A stretch of DNA of 64,000 bases from Mauremys mutica (Eukaryota > Chordata > Testudines > Geoemydidae). A program made the translations under genes and the position numbers. The stretch spans positions 32,152,003-32,216,002 of the forward strand of contig NC_059075.1 in assembly GCF_020497125.1 (NCBI RefSeq). The letters run 5' to 3'. Each line of letters begins with the position of its first letter. The stretch's first letter is position 1. Below are positions 10,665 through 20,189 of the stretch, piece by piece. Below the pieces are notes generated by a model. It worked only from the letters and a program-made list of their open reading frames with translations. It searched no databases and was not told the DNA's origin.

Positions 10665-11934
10665 TTGGTCATCCCTCATGTCTGGATATTATAGGGCAGT
10701 CCTGGTTGTAATGTACATTCTACATCCCCAGTGGCTCTTGGCAGCTCCAGGGGGCAGTGTTAGGCTGTAGGGCAGGGCTGGTATGTATTTTAACTTTGTA
10801 TTTTCTGATTTCCACTTTGTTATACCTTAACTCTTTATTTCCTGGCTTTCAGAAGATAAAGTATAAGCCACTCAATATCCTGGAGGGGTACAAGGCACGG
10901 CTGGTCAACTTCAACTCTGCATTAGTGACTTTTGAGGCAGTGAATTTATGTGAGTGGAGGCGCAGGGGAGAGATTACGATACATTTTTCAATCCATTTTA
11001 TATCTTGAATGCAGTGTTTTTTTCATAATGGTGCAAAGTTTCTTTCTTGTTACTGCTCCAGGAGCTTCATTTCCTTTTTGAATATGTGTGTGTTTGCTAT
11101 CAATGTTATAATTAGATACTCCAGTCCTTTCCCAGAAAAAGGAAGTGGACAGAAAGAGGGGCTAACACTATAGCAACAGCAATGAGTCACTATGATGCTG
11201 CTAATATTGAAATGGCTTTGCAATTTAACCTACAATCAGAGCTCGTTGATTGTCTGTGATGTTGTGCTTATACTTATAATGCCTTTTCAGCCAATGAGTT
11301 TAATTGTTTTCCTTTGTTTTACATATCAGTTCAATTTCTTATTATATTTCTGATGTGATTAAAAATCCCTTGGCCTGGCAGCCTTATTTTGCTATGGAAT
11401 CCTATTACTATCCCAGGATGCATTGCCTGTTGTACCCAATTCTTTAGAGCGCAATGATGGCTTTGTAGTCAGGCACCTGGAGGGATGTGGCACCTGGAGG
11501 TACCCAGCATGCAGGGGAACACACTGCTATTACACTCCTAAGAGCAATTAACAGTGTTGGGGATAGGGAGTGTCATCTAACTTGTTCCATCATTGTTCCA
11601 GGCCCCCTTTGGGGAGGCTGGCTCCCACAAGAAGTGGGATTGTGCCTGGCCCCTGTTCAGAGGAGATGAGACAGATTTGATGTTTACACCCTCCCTCATT
11701 CCCTGCCCAGGGGGAGCCACAATCTGGGCCTGCATTAGCAATCAGCACACCAGTCACAATGGTTGTGTCTTATAAAGCAGTGGTGGACTCATCCTGTAAT
11801 CCTTACTCACATGAATAGCCCTGTTGAAGCCAGTGAGAGTGGATAAGGAAAACAATAAAACCCTTAGACTGAATAGGCCTTATAAATAAAGGCACATCTC
11901 ATAAACACACTCAAAGGGCTCCCTCCCTGAGCTA
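10665..11934. other. No recognised gene
   Basis: Mostly unremarkable sequence between the nested MITE and the start of the large CR1. Short frames around 11487-11775 show no recognisable domain. Confidence 0.4.
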
Positions 11935-12320
11935 AGTTTGCCTGGGAACCCTCCGAGAGAAGCTAAGGTGCGTGCTGCATTAGGGGGGCTGTGTTGTGAG
12001 CTGTTGGGGTGAATATTTGAGTGTCTGTCTGCTGTTACCATTTGTTTGACCGTGTGCTTGTTTATTTGAATAGTGTGACTGTTTGACGGTGTGGGTGTTT
12101 GATTGAAAAGTGTGAATTGGGAGTGCTTTGTTCCAGGTGGGCCTTGAATCTTATAAAAAGGCAGCCAGTTGTGAACCGAGTGAGCAGCAAACAGAGAACA
12201 GGCAAACAGAGGGAGTTTGCCTAGGAGTTCGCTTGGGAGGAGTTTGCATAGAGTGTTTTTGCCTTTCAGGCTCCTGTGAGCAGTACATACAACAACTGAG
12301 GAGCCTCTTAGAAAGAAGAC
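11935..12320 (+). mobile_element. CR1 5' leader (probable)
   Basis: Sequence upstream of the CR1 ORF1 start, with several 'tgtttg..' and 'gtgtg' words and a 'gggagtgctttgtt' word I associate with turtle CR1 leaders. The left edge is approximate. This makes the element close to full length, unlike most CR1 copies. Confidence 0.55.
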
Positions 12321-13320
12321 ATGGATAGTGAGCGATCAGCTGTTGTGACCTGTTCAGACTGTGCCATGTTTGTCTTTCTCCCAGAGGACAGAAGTGACTT
12401 CGTCTGTATGAAGTGCAAGCTGGTCTGCATAATGGAAGAGAAGGTTAAAGGACTAGAGGACCAAGTATCAACCCTGCGTTGCATCAGAGAAAATGAAGAT
12501 TTTCTGGACAGAAGTCAGTGTTTGGTTTTGGAAGCACAACATACTGAAGAATCAGAGAGTGCAGTGCGGAACGGGGAAGAATATTGGCAGCATGTGACCT
12601 CCAGAAGAAGAAAGAGGAGAACCTATGTACCCCCAATGCAAATAGAGATTTTCAGGCTCGCTCTCTGCACAGGTACTACTGCGGAGAAGGATTTGGAAGA
12701 GCCCTCTGAAGGAAGAGATCAGAAGGAGACCCCATCAGCCGGAAGGCATGAGAATCATTTTCCTAGGCATGGGGGTTCCATGACCGCCACTCCTAAGAGG
12801 AGGAGACAGGTGGTGGTGGTCGGGGACTCCCTCTTAAGGGGGACGGAGTCATCCATCTGCTGACCAGACCAGGAGACTCGAGAAGTGTGCTGCTTGCCTG
12901 GAGCTAGAATCCAGGATGTGACGGAGTGTTTGCCGAGACTGATCAAGACCTCAGACCGCTACCCCTTCCTACTTCTCCATGTGGGCTCCAATGATACTGC
13001 CAAGAACGACCTTGAGAAGATCACTGCAGACTATGTGGCTCTAGGAAGAAGGCTAAAGGTCTGCGGTGCAAGTCATGTTCTCATGCATCCTCCCTGTTGA
13101 AGGAAAAGGCCCAGTTAGGGACTGTTGAATTGTGGAGGTGAATACATGGTTACGCAGGTGGTGTTGTAGAGAGGGCTTTGGATTCTTCGCCCATGGAATG
13201 TTGTTCCAGGAAGAAGGATTGCTAGGGAGAGATGGGATCCACCTAACGAAGAGTGGGAAGAGCATCTTCGCAGGCAGGCTTGCTAACCTAGTGAGGAGGG
13301 CTTTAAACTAGGTTCACCAG
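12321..13320 (+). pseudogene. CR1 ORF1 with SGNH (lipase/esterase-like) domain, degenerate
   Basis: The first frame (Met at 12321, 180 residues) has CxxC-type cysteine pairs near its N-terminus, a short coiled-coil-like stretch and basic RRRKRR. It ends in VVVVGDSLLRG, the block I GDS nucleophile motif (residues 168-170) of SGNH hydrolases. A stop and frameshift follow. The next frame (12885-13100) holds LLHVGSND, the block III G-x-N-D motif, and a third frame near 13220 reads GRDGIHLTKSGK, the block V D-x-x-H motif. So the three signature blocks are present in order but spread over three frames. In CR1 elements ORF1 is thought to bind RNA and act in RNP formation. This copy is not functional. 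Confidence 0.85.
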
Positions 13321-13439
13321 GGGATGGTGACCTAAACCCAGAGGTAAGTGGGGAAGTGGGATACCGGGAGAAAACACAAGGAGGAAGGTACATGACGGGA
13401 AGCCTCCTGATTCATACTGAGAAAGTAGGGCAATCAGCT

Positions 13440-16107
13440 AGTTATCTTAGGTGCATGTACACAAATGCAAGAAGCCTGGGAAACGAGCTGGAAGAATTGG
13501 AAGTCCTGGCATAGTCATGGAACTATGGAATAACAAACTTGGTGGGGAAGTTCACATGACTGGAGCACTGTCATGGATGGGTACAAATTGTTCAAGAAGG
13601 ACAGATACAGGAGGAAAGGTGGAGGAGATACATTGTATGTAAGAGAGTGGTATAATTGCTCAGAGCTCCAGTATGAAACTGGAGAAAAGCCTGTTGAGAG
13701 TCTTTGGATTAAGCTTAGAGAGGAGAGCAACAAGGGTGATGTTGTGGTGGGCGTGTGCTATAGACCAGAAGGATGAGGTAAATGAGGGTTTTTTCTAACA
13801 GAAGTTTCCAGATCACAGGCCCTGGTTCTAATGAGGGACTTCAATCACCCTGACATCTGCTGGGAGAGCAATACATCAATGCACAGACAATCCAGGAAGT
13901 TTTTGGAGAGTGTTGGGACAACTTCCTGGTACAAGTGCTGGAGGAACCGACTAGGGGCTGCGCTCCCCTTGAGCTGCTGCTCATGAACAGGGAAGAATTG
14001 GTAGGGAAAGTAGAAGTAGGTGGCAACCTAGGCAGCAGTGACCATGAGATGGTTGAGTTCAGGATCCTGACAAAAGGAAGAAGGGAAAGTAGCAAAATAC
14101 AGACCCTGGAGTTCAGAAAAGCAGACATAGATTTGCTTAGGGAACTGATGGGCAGGATCCCCTGGGAGTCTAATATGAGGGGGAAAGGAGTCCAGGAGAG
14201 CTGGCTATATTTTAAAGAAGCCTTATTGAGGGCACAGGAACAAACCAGCCCTATGTGCAGAAAGAATAGCAAATATGGCAGGCGACCAGCTTGGCTTAAT
14301 AGTGAAATTTTGGTGAGCTTAAACTCAAAATGGAAGCTTACAAGAAGTGGAAATTTGGACAGATGACTAGGAAGAAGTATAAAAATATTGCTTGAGCATG
14401 CAGGGGTGTAATCAGGAAGGCCAAGGCACAACTGGAGTTCAGCTAGCATGGAATGTGAAGGGTAACAAGAAGAGTTTCTACAGGTATGTTAACAACAAGA
14501 AGAAGGTCAGGGAAAGTGTGGTACCCTTACTGAATGGGGGAGGCAACCTAGTGACAGATGATGTGGAAAAAGCTGAAGTACTCAATGCTTTTTTTGCCTT
14601 GGTCTTCACAACAAGGTCAGCTCCCAGACTGCTGCACTGGGCAATACAGTATGGGGAGGAGGTGAGCAGCCCTCAATGGTGAAAGAACAGGTTAAGGACT
14701 ATTTAGAAAAGCTGGACATGCACAAGTCCATGGGTCCAGATCTAATGCATCTGAGGGTGATGAGGGAGTTGGCTGATGGGATTGCAGAGCCACTGGCCAT
14801 TATCTCTGAAAATTCATGGCAATTGGAGGAGGTCCCGGACTATTAGAAAAAGGCAAATATAGTGCCCATATTTTAAAAAGGGAAGAAAGAGAACCCAGGG
14901 AACTACAGACTGGTCAGCCTCACGTCAGTCCCTGGCAAAATCATGGAGCAGGTCCTCAAGGAACTCATTTTGAAGCACTTGGAGGAGAGGAAGGTGATCA
15001 GGAACAGTCAACATGGATTCACCAAGGGCAAATCATGCCTGACCAACCTGATTGCCTTCTATGATGAAATAACTGGCTCTGTGGATATGGGGAAAGCGGT
15101 GGATGTGATATATCTTGACTTTAGAAAAGTTTTTGATACAGTCTCCCACAGTATTCTTGCCAGCAAGTTAAAGAAGTATGGATTGTATGAATGGACTATA
15201 AGGTGGATAGAAAGCTGCTAAATTGTCGGGCTCAATGGGTAGTGATCAACAGCTCGATGTCTAGTTGGCAGCTGGTATCAAGCGGAGTGCCCCGGGGTTG
15301 GTCCTGGGGCCAGTTTTCTTCAACATCTTCATAAATGATCTGGATGATGGGATGAATTGCACCCTGAGCAAGTTCGCAGATGACACTAAGCTGTGGGGAG
15401 AGGTAGATATGCTGGAGGGTAGGGATAGGGTCCAGAGTGACTTAGACAAATTGGAGGATTGGGCCAAAAGAAATCTGATGATGTTCAACAAGGACAAGTG
15501 CAGAGTCCTGCACTTAGAAAGGAAGAATCCCATGTACCGCTACAGGGTGGGGACTGACTTGCTAAGCAGCAGTTCTGCAGAAAAGGACCAGGGGATTACA
15601 GTGGATGAGAAGTTGGATATGACTCAGCAGTGTGCCCTGGTTGCCAAGAAGGCCAATAGCATATTGGGCTGTATTAGTAGGAGCATTGCCAGCAGATCGA
15701 AGGAAGTGATTATTTCCCTCTATTTGGCACTGGTGAGGCCACCCTTGGAGTATTGGCTCAAGTTTTGGTCCCCCCACAGAAAGAGATGTGCACAAATTGG
15801 AGAGAGTCCAGCAGAGGGCAATGAAAATGATTAGGGGGCTGGGGCACATGACTTACGAGGAGAGGCTGAGGGAACTGGGCTTACTTAGTCTGCAGAAGAG
15901 AAGAGTGAGGGGGGATTTGATAGCAGCCTTCAGCTACCTGAAGGGAGAATGGAGCTAGGCTGTTCTCAGATGACAGAACAAGAAGCAATGGTCTCAAGTT
16001 GCAGTGGGGGAGGTCTAGGTTGGAGATTAGGAAACACTATTTCACTAAGAAGGTGGTGAAGCACTGGAATGGGTTACCTAGGGAGGTGGTAGAATCTTCA
16101 TCCTTAC
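13440..16107 (+). pseudogene. CR1 ORF2 (endonuclease and reverse transcriptase), degenerate
   Basis: Conserved pieces appear in order across several frames. The endonuclease start reads 'MYTNARSLGNELEELE' near 13452. A 'VVGVCYRP' word is near 13742 and 'MRDFNHPDICWE' near 13831. The terminal GSSDHEMVEF, with the catalytic His, is near 14034. RT follows: the '[17 protein letters not shown]' region near 14900, motif A '[18 protein letters not shown]' near 15107, FADDTKL at 15373-15393 with both catalytic Asp present, then the thumb-like C-terminal region ending '[15 protein letters not shown]' at about 16100. At least three stops or frameshifts interrupt it. The 3' end continues at 19391 beyond the Penelope-like insertion. 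Confidence 0.92.
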
Positions 16108-16499
16108 AAGCAGCAAAGAATCCTGTGGCACCTTATAGACTAACAGACGTTTTGCAGCATGAGCTTTCGTGGGTGAATACCCACTTCTTCAGATGCAAGT
16201 GGTGGAAATTTCCTGGGGCAGGTATATATAAGCAAGCAAGAAGCAAGCTAGAGATAACGAGGTTAGATCAATCAGGGTGGATGAGGCCCTGTTCTAGCAG
16301 TTGAGGTGTGAAAACCAAGGGAGGAGAAACTGGTTCTGTAATTGGCAAGCCATTCACAGTCTTTGTTTAGTCCTGAGCTGATGGTGTCAAATTTGCAGAT
16401 GAACTGGAGCTCAGCAGTTTCTCTTTGAAGTCTGGTCCTAAAGTTTTTTTGCTGTAGGATGGCCACCTTAAGATCTGCTATTGTGTGGCCAGGGAGGTT
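16108..16499 (-). repeat. PLE terminal direct repeat, downstream copy
   Basis: 392 bp matching 18999-19390 at a constant offset of 2891. Read on the minus strand it holds the last 75 or so codons of the ORF, the stop at 16272-16274, and a 3' tail with a TATATATA stretch and a hairpin motif. It ends at the CR1 junction about 38 bases short of the usual PLE terminus, which is visible at 18962-18998. Confidence 0.92.
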
Positions 16500-18953
16500 G
16501 AAGTGTTCTCCTACAGGTTTTTGTATATTGCCATTCCTAATGTCTGATTTGTGTCCATTTATCCTTTTCCTTAGAGACTGTCCAGTTTGGCCGATGTACA
16601 TAGCAGAGGGGCATTGCTGGCATATGATGGCATATATTACATTGGTGGAAGTGCAGGTGAATGAACCGGTGATGTTGTGGCTGATCTGGTTTGGTCCTGT
16701 GATGGTGTTGCTGGTGTAGATATGTGGGCAGAGTTGGCATCGAGGTTTGTTGCATGGATTGGTTCCTGAGCTAGAGTTACTATGGTGCGGTGTGCAGTTG
16801 CTGGTGAGAATATGCTTCAGGTTGGCAGGTTGTCTGTGGGCGAGAACTGGTCTGCCACCCAAGGCCTGTGAAAGTGTGGGATCATTCTCCAGGATGGGTT
16901 GTAGATCCCTGATGATGCGTTGGAGGGGTTTTAGCTGGGGACTGTATGTGATGGCCAGTGGAGTCCTGTTGGTTTCTTTCTTGGGTTTGTCTTCCAGTAG
17001 GAGGCTTCTGGGTACACGTCTGGCTCTGTTGATCTGTTTCCTTATTTCCTCGTGTGGGTACTGTAGTCTTGAGAATGCTTGGTGGAGATTTTCTAGGTGT
17101 TGGTCTCTGTCAGCAGGGTAAGAGCAGATACGGTTGTACCTCAGTGCTTGGCTGTAGACAATGGATCTTGTGGTGTGTCCGGGATGGAAGCTGGAGGCAT
17201 GAAGGTAGGCATAGCGGTCGGTAGGTTTTCGGTATAGGGTGGTGTTGATGTGACCATCACTTATTTGCACCGTGGTGTCTAGGAAGTGGACCTCCCGTGT
17301 AGATTGGTCCAGGCTGAGGTTGATGGAGGGGTGGAAGCTGTTGAAATCATGGTGGAATTTTTCCAGAGTCTCCTTCCCATGGGTCCAGATGATGAAGATG
17401 TCATCGATGTAGCGTAGGTAGAGAAGGGGCGTGAGTGGACGGGAGCTGAGGAAGCGTTGTTCCAGGTCGGCCATAAAAATATTGGCATATTGTGGGGCCA
17501 TACGGGTGCCCATAGCGGTACCACTGATCTGGAGATATATATTGTCAGCAAATTTGAAATAGTTGTGTTTGAGGATAAAGCCACAGAGCTCAGCAACCAG
17601 GTGTGTTGTGGCATCATCAGGGATACTGTTCCTGACAGCTTGTATTCCATCAGTATGTGGGATGTTTGTGTAGAGAGCCTCTACATCCATGGTGGCCAGG
17701 ATGGTGTTTTCTGGAAGGTCACCAATGCATTGTAGTTTCCTCAGGAAATCAGTGGTGTCACGGAGATAGCTGGGAGTGCTGGTAGCATAGGGTCTGAGTA
17801 GAGAGTCTACATATCCAGACAGTCCTTCAGTGAGAGTTCCAATGCCCGAGATGATGGGGCGTCCAGGATTTCCGGGTTTGTGGATCTTGGGTAGTAGATA
17901 GAATAACCCTGGTCGGGGCTCTAAGGGTATGTTGATTAGTTCTGGTGTTAGTGTAGGGAGTGTCCTGAGTAGATGGTGCAGTTTCTTAGTGTATTCCTCA
18001 GTGGGATCTGAGGGAAGTAGCCTGTAAAATTTAGTATTGGAGAGTTGTCTGGCGGCCTCCTTTTGGTAGTCAGACCCGTTCATGATGACAACAGCACCTC
18101 CTTTATCAGCCTCTTTGATTATAATGTCAGGATGGTTTCTGAGGCTGTGGATGGCATTGCGTTCTGCACGACTTAGGTTGTGAGGCAAGCGATGTTGTTT
18201 TTCCACAATTTCTGCATGTGCACGTCGGCGGAAGCATTCAATGTATAGGTCCAGACTGTCATTTCGACCCTCAGGAGGAGTCCATGTGGAGTTCTTCTTC
18301 TTGTGCTGTTGGTGGGAGGGTAACTGTGTATCCGTGCGCTGTTCAGTGTTGTCCTGAAAGAATTCTTTGAGTCGGAGACGGCGAAAGTAGGCTTCCAGAT
18401 CACCGCAGAACTGTATCATATTGGTGGGGGTGGCAGGGCAGAAAGAGAGTCCCCGAGATAGGACAGACTGTTCTTCTGGGCTGAGTGTGTGGTTGGATAG
18501 ATTGACGATATTGCTGGGTGGGTTAGGGGTACCACGGTTGTGGCCCCATGTGGCAGGTAGGAGTTTAGACAGCTTACAGTCCTTTTTCCTTTGTAGAGAG
18601 GTGAAGTGAGTAATGTAGATCTCCTGTCTTATTTTAGTGAAGTCCGTTTGTATGGAAGTTTGGTTATTGATGAGAGTCTCCAGGTTGGAGAGCTCTTTTT
18701 TGATGTTTTCCTGTTTGCTGTATAGGATGCTGATCAGGTGGTTCCTCAGTTTCTTCGATAGAGTATGGCATAATCTCTCACTGTGGTCTGTGTAGTATGT
18801 AGATAGTAGTGGATTTTTTACCTTTAGTCCATTAGGTATGATGTCCATCCGTTTGCATTTGGAAAGGAAGATGATGTCTGTCTGTATTTGTGCAAGTTTC
18901 TTCATGAGGTTGATGGATTTCCACTCCATACGGCTAAATGCAGTGCCTTGCAT
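16272..18953 (-). CDS. PLE reverse transcriptase with GIY-YIG endonuclease
   Basis: This is the mobility protein of the Penelope-like element. It copies the element's RNA at a chromosomal nick made by its own endonuclease. I choose Met at 18953 (893 residues). The frame is open to 19022 (916 residues), but those extra 23 codons lie in the tail of the upstream tandem unit. In 916-residue numbering: an N-terminal region with coiled-coil character (about 30-150); the '[13 protein letters not shown]' block at 301-313; RT motif [14 protein letters not shown] (443-455, catalytic D446); [15 protein letters not shown] (502-516); YIDD (538-541); HFLDTTV (579-585). A Cys-rich linker, [12 protein letters not shown] (756-767), precedes the GIY-YIG domain: IYAI (796-799), MYIGQTG (808-814), R820, H824 and E839. 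All expected catalytic residues are present. An active element cannot be ruled out, but the 3' end is truncated. Confidence 0.93.
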   Translation of the reverse strand: MQGTAFSRMEWKSINLMKKLAQIQTDIIFLSKCKRMDIIPNGLKVKNPLLSTYYTDHSERLCHTLSKKLRNHLISILYSKQENIKKELSNLETLINNQTSIQTDFTKIRQEIYITHFTSLQRKKDCKLSKLLPATWGHNRGTPNPPSNIVNLSNHTLSPEEQSVLSRGLSFCPATPTNMIQFCGDLEAYFRRLRLKEFFQDNTEQRTDTQLPSHQQHKKKNSTWTPPEGRNDSLDLYIECFRRRAHAEIVEKQHRLPHNLSRAERNAIHSLRNHPDIIIKEADKGGAVVIMNGSDYQKEAARQLSNTKFYRLLPSDPTEEYTKKLHHLLRTLPTLTPELINIPLEPRPGLFYLLPKIHKPGNPGRPIISGIGTLTEGLSGYVDSLLRPYATSTPSYLRDTTDFLRKLQCIGDLPENTILATMDVEALYTNIPHTDGIQAVRNSIPDDATTHLVAELCGFILKHNYFKFADNIYLQISGTAMGTRMAPQYANIFMADLEQRFLSSRPLTPLLYLRYIDDIFIIWTHGKETLEKFHHDFNSFHPSINLSLDQSTREVHFLDTTVQISDGHINTTLYRKPTDRYAYLHASSFHPGHTTRSIVYSQALRYNRICSYPADRDQHLENLHQAFSRLQYPHEEIRKQINRARRVPRSLLLEDKPKKETNRTPLAITYSPQLKPLQRIIRDLQPILENDPTLSQALGGRPVLAHRQPANLKHILTSNCTPHHSNSSSGTNPCNKPRCQLCPHIYTSNTITGPNQISHNITGSFTCTSTNVIYAIICQQCPSAMYIGQTGQSLRKRINGHKSDIRNGNIQKPVGEHFNLPGHTIADLKVAILQQKNFRTRLQRETAELQFICKFDTISSGLNKDCEWLANYRTSFSSLGFHTSTARTGPHPP

Positions 18954-19039
18954 GGTGTCAAGTATCAGAGGGGTAGCCGTGTTAGTCTGGTTCTGTAGAA
19001 GCAGCAAAGAATCCTGTGGCACCTTATAGACTAACAGAC

Positions 19040-19083
19040 GTTTTGCAGCATGAGCTTTCGTGGGTGAATACCCACTTCTTCAG
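19040..19083 (-). ncRNA. Hammerhead-ribozyme-like motif in the PLE repeat (degenerate)
   Basis: On the minus strand: CUGAAGA, which fits the CUGANGA core, then a perfect 6-bp stem GUGGGU/ACCCAC with an AUUC loop, then GAAA, then a small GC..GC stem. This is the order of a hammerhead core, and PLEs of many animals are known to carry such ribozymes. Against activity: there is an extra A between the core and stem II, and the base at the cleavage position reads G rather than A, C or U. The same motif occurs in the downstream copy (16149-16192), and a better cleavage position (GCUC) is seen in the related short copy at 39135-39311. Confidence 0.4.
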
Positions 19084-19107
19084 ATGCAAGTGGTGGAAAT
19101 TTCCTGG

Positions 19108-19122
19108 GGCAGGTATATATAA
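19108..19122 (-). promoter_or_regulatory. TATA-like sequence upstream of the PLE ORF
   Basis: TTATATATACC on the minus strand lies in the upstream repeat about 90 bp before the 19022 in-frame Met and about 160 bp before the preferred start. In PLEs the upstream tandem unit is thought to supply the promoter, so this is a reasonable candidate. The same word occurs in the downstream copy at about 16217-16231. Confidence 0.4.
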
Positions 19123-19390
19123 GCAAGCAAGAAGCAAGCTAGAGATAACGAGGTTAGATCAATCAGGGTGGATGAGGCCCTGTTCTAGCAGTTGAGGTGT
19201 GAAAACCAAGGGAGGAGAAACTGGTTCTGTAATTGGCAAGCCATTCACAGTCTTTGTTTAGTCCTGAGCTGATGGTGTCAAATTTGCAGATGAACTGGAG
19301 CTCAGCAGTTTCTCTTTGAAGTCTGGTCCTAAAGTTTTTTTGCTGTAGGATGGCCACCTTAAGATCTGCTATTGTGTGGCCAGGGAGGTT

Positions 19391-19472
19391 TTTAAGGCCC
19401 GGCTTGACAAAGCCCTGGCTAGGATGATTTAGTTGGTGTTGGTCCTGCTTTGAGCAGGGGGTTGGACTAGAT
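19391..19472 (+). mobile_element. CR1 3' tail continued
   Basis: Reads 'tttaaggcccggcttgacaaagccctgg' through 'gctttgagcagggggttggactagatga', the expected CR1 3' region that follows the part ending at 16107. It diverges after 'ctagatga' and lacks the terminal octamer repeat, so the extreme 3' end was lost or changed. Confidence 0.88.
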
Positions 19473-19922
19473 GAAGCTGTGAAGGTGACTGAGCATTCTA
19501 CTCCTTTAATGAATAGCACTTAAGGAGCCAGTCACAATGGTGGCAGACTCTAGTGCTTTAGAGTTACTGAGGGAGGGAAGGCACAAAATCAAGACTAACT
19601 TTTTAGTTTTAAAACTACAATCATAATTCATTATTCCTGATCTGCTTTAAAAGGTGGCTACAAAGCTCCATATAATTATAATTGCCATAAATTGCCTCTT
19701 TTTGTGTTCTAACTGTGTGAAACATTCAGCTTTGCTATGCTATCTTCTACCTGCCAGGCTAAACTGTCATGCTGCAGCTTATCACTTAATCAGAAGGAAA
19801 CCTATAAAGCATTCACATCATCCTCATGTTAGAAATAACCAGATCAGCCAGATAAACAATGTCATGGCTTGTTGGGTAAATCCATATCTTATCCAATGAT
19901 ACAACAACATGAAAATAGCTGA
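19473..19922. other. No recognised feature
   Basis: AT-rich, no motif or repeat edge seen. Confidence 0.4.
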
Positions 19923-19930
19923 GTTGTGGG

Positions 19931-20181
19931 CAGGGCCGGCTCTAGTGTTTTTGCCGCCCCAAGCGGCGCAAAAAAAAAAAAAGCCGCGATTGGCGGCACT
20001 TCGGGGGCAGCTCTACCGCCGCCGCTTCATTCTTCGGTGGCAACTCAGTGGCAGGTCCTTCCCTCCGAGAGGGACTGAGGGACCTGCCGCCGAATTGCCG
20101 CCAAAGAGCCGGATGTGCCTCCCCTGTCCGTTGGCCACCCCAAGCACCTGCTTGCTGCGCTGGTGCCTGGAGCTGGCCCTG
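19931..20181. mobile_element. Short hAT MITE (251 bp)
   Basis: The ends are CAGGGCCGGCTCTAG and an imperfect inverse ending GGAGCTGGCCCTG. The flanks carry an exact 8-bp duplication, GTTGTGGG (19923-19930 and 20182-20189). An A-run lies at 19970-19982 and the interior has 'ccgccgaattgccgcc'. It is the same family as 27649-27889 and a relative of 25058-25305 and 34932-35430. Confidence 0.93.
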
Positions 20182-20189
20182 GTTGTGGG

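Larger units (their letters stand above)
16108..19390 (-). mobile_element. Penelope-like element (PLE), intact ORF, nested in CR1
   Basis: Minus-strand element of 3283 bp lying within the 3' end of a CR1: CR1 text stops at 16107 ('tcatccttac') and resumes at 19391 ('tttaaggcccggcttgac'). It consists of a partial upstream unit (19390 to about 18962) followed head-to-tail by a nearly complete unit. This gives two direct copies of a 392-bp terminal repeat (16108-16499 and 18999-19390). Such tandem 'pseudo-LTR' layouts are typical of PLEs. The single ORF encodes RT and a GIY-YIG endonuclease without a stop. I saw no difference between the two repeats, which argues for a recent insertion. Confidence 0.93.
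18962..19390 (-). repeat. PLE upstream partial unit (5' pseudo-LTR)
   Basis: On the minus strand this begins within the C-terminal coding region ('[15 protein letters not shown]..'), repeats the last part of the protein, and ends in the PLE terminus '..GGCTACCCCTCTGATAC' at 18962. The full unit's coding start follows at once. The portion 18999-19390 is the 392-bp direct repeat. An open frame running from 19519 into this piece is a fusion of flanking CR1 sequence with the PLE C-terminus and has no independent meaning. Confidence 0.9.

Noticed and set aside
16459..18900. Plus-strand open frames inside the PLE
   Set aside because: They lie opposite the continuous RT/GIY-YIG frame and show no motif of their own.
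19163..19519. A 118-residue open frame ending like the PLE protein
   Set aside because: It is flanking CR1 sequence joined to the C-terminal part of the PLE frame in the upstream repeat, not an independent gene.
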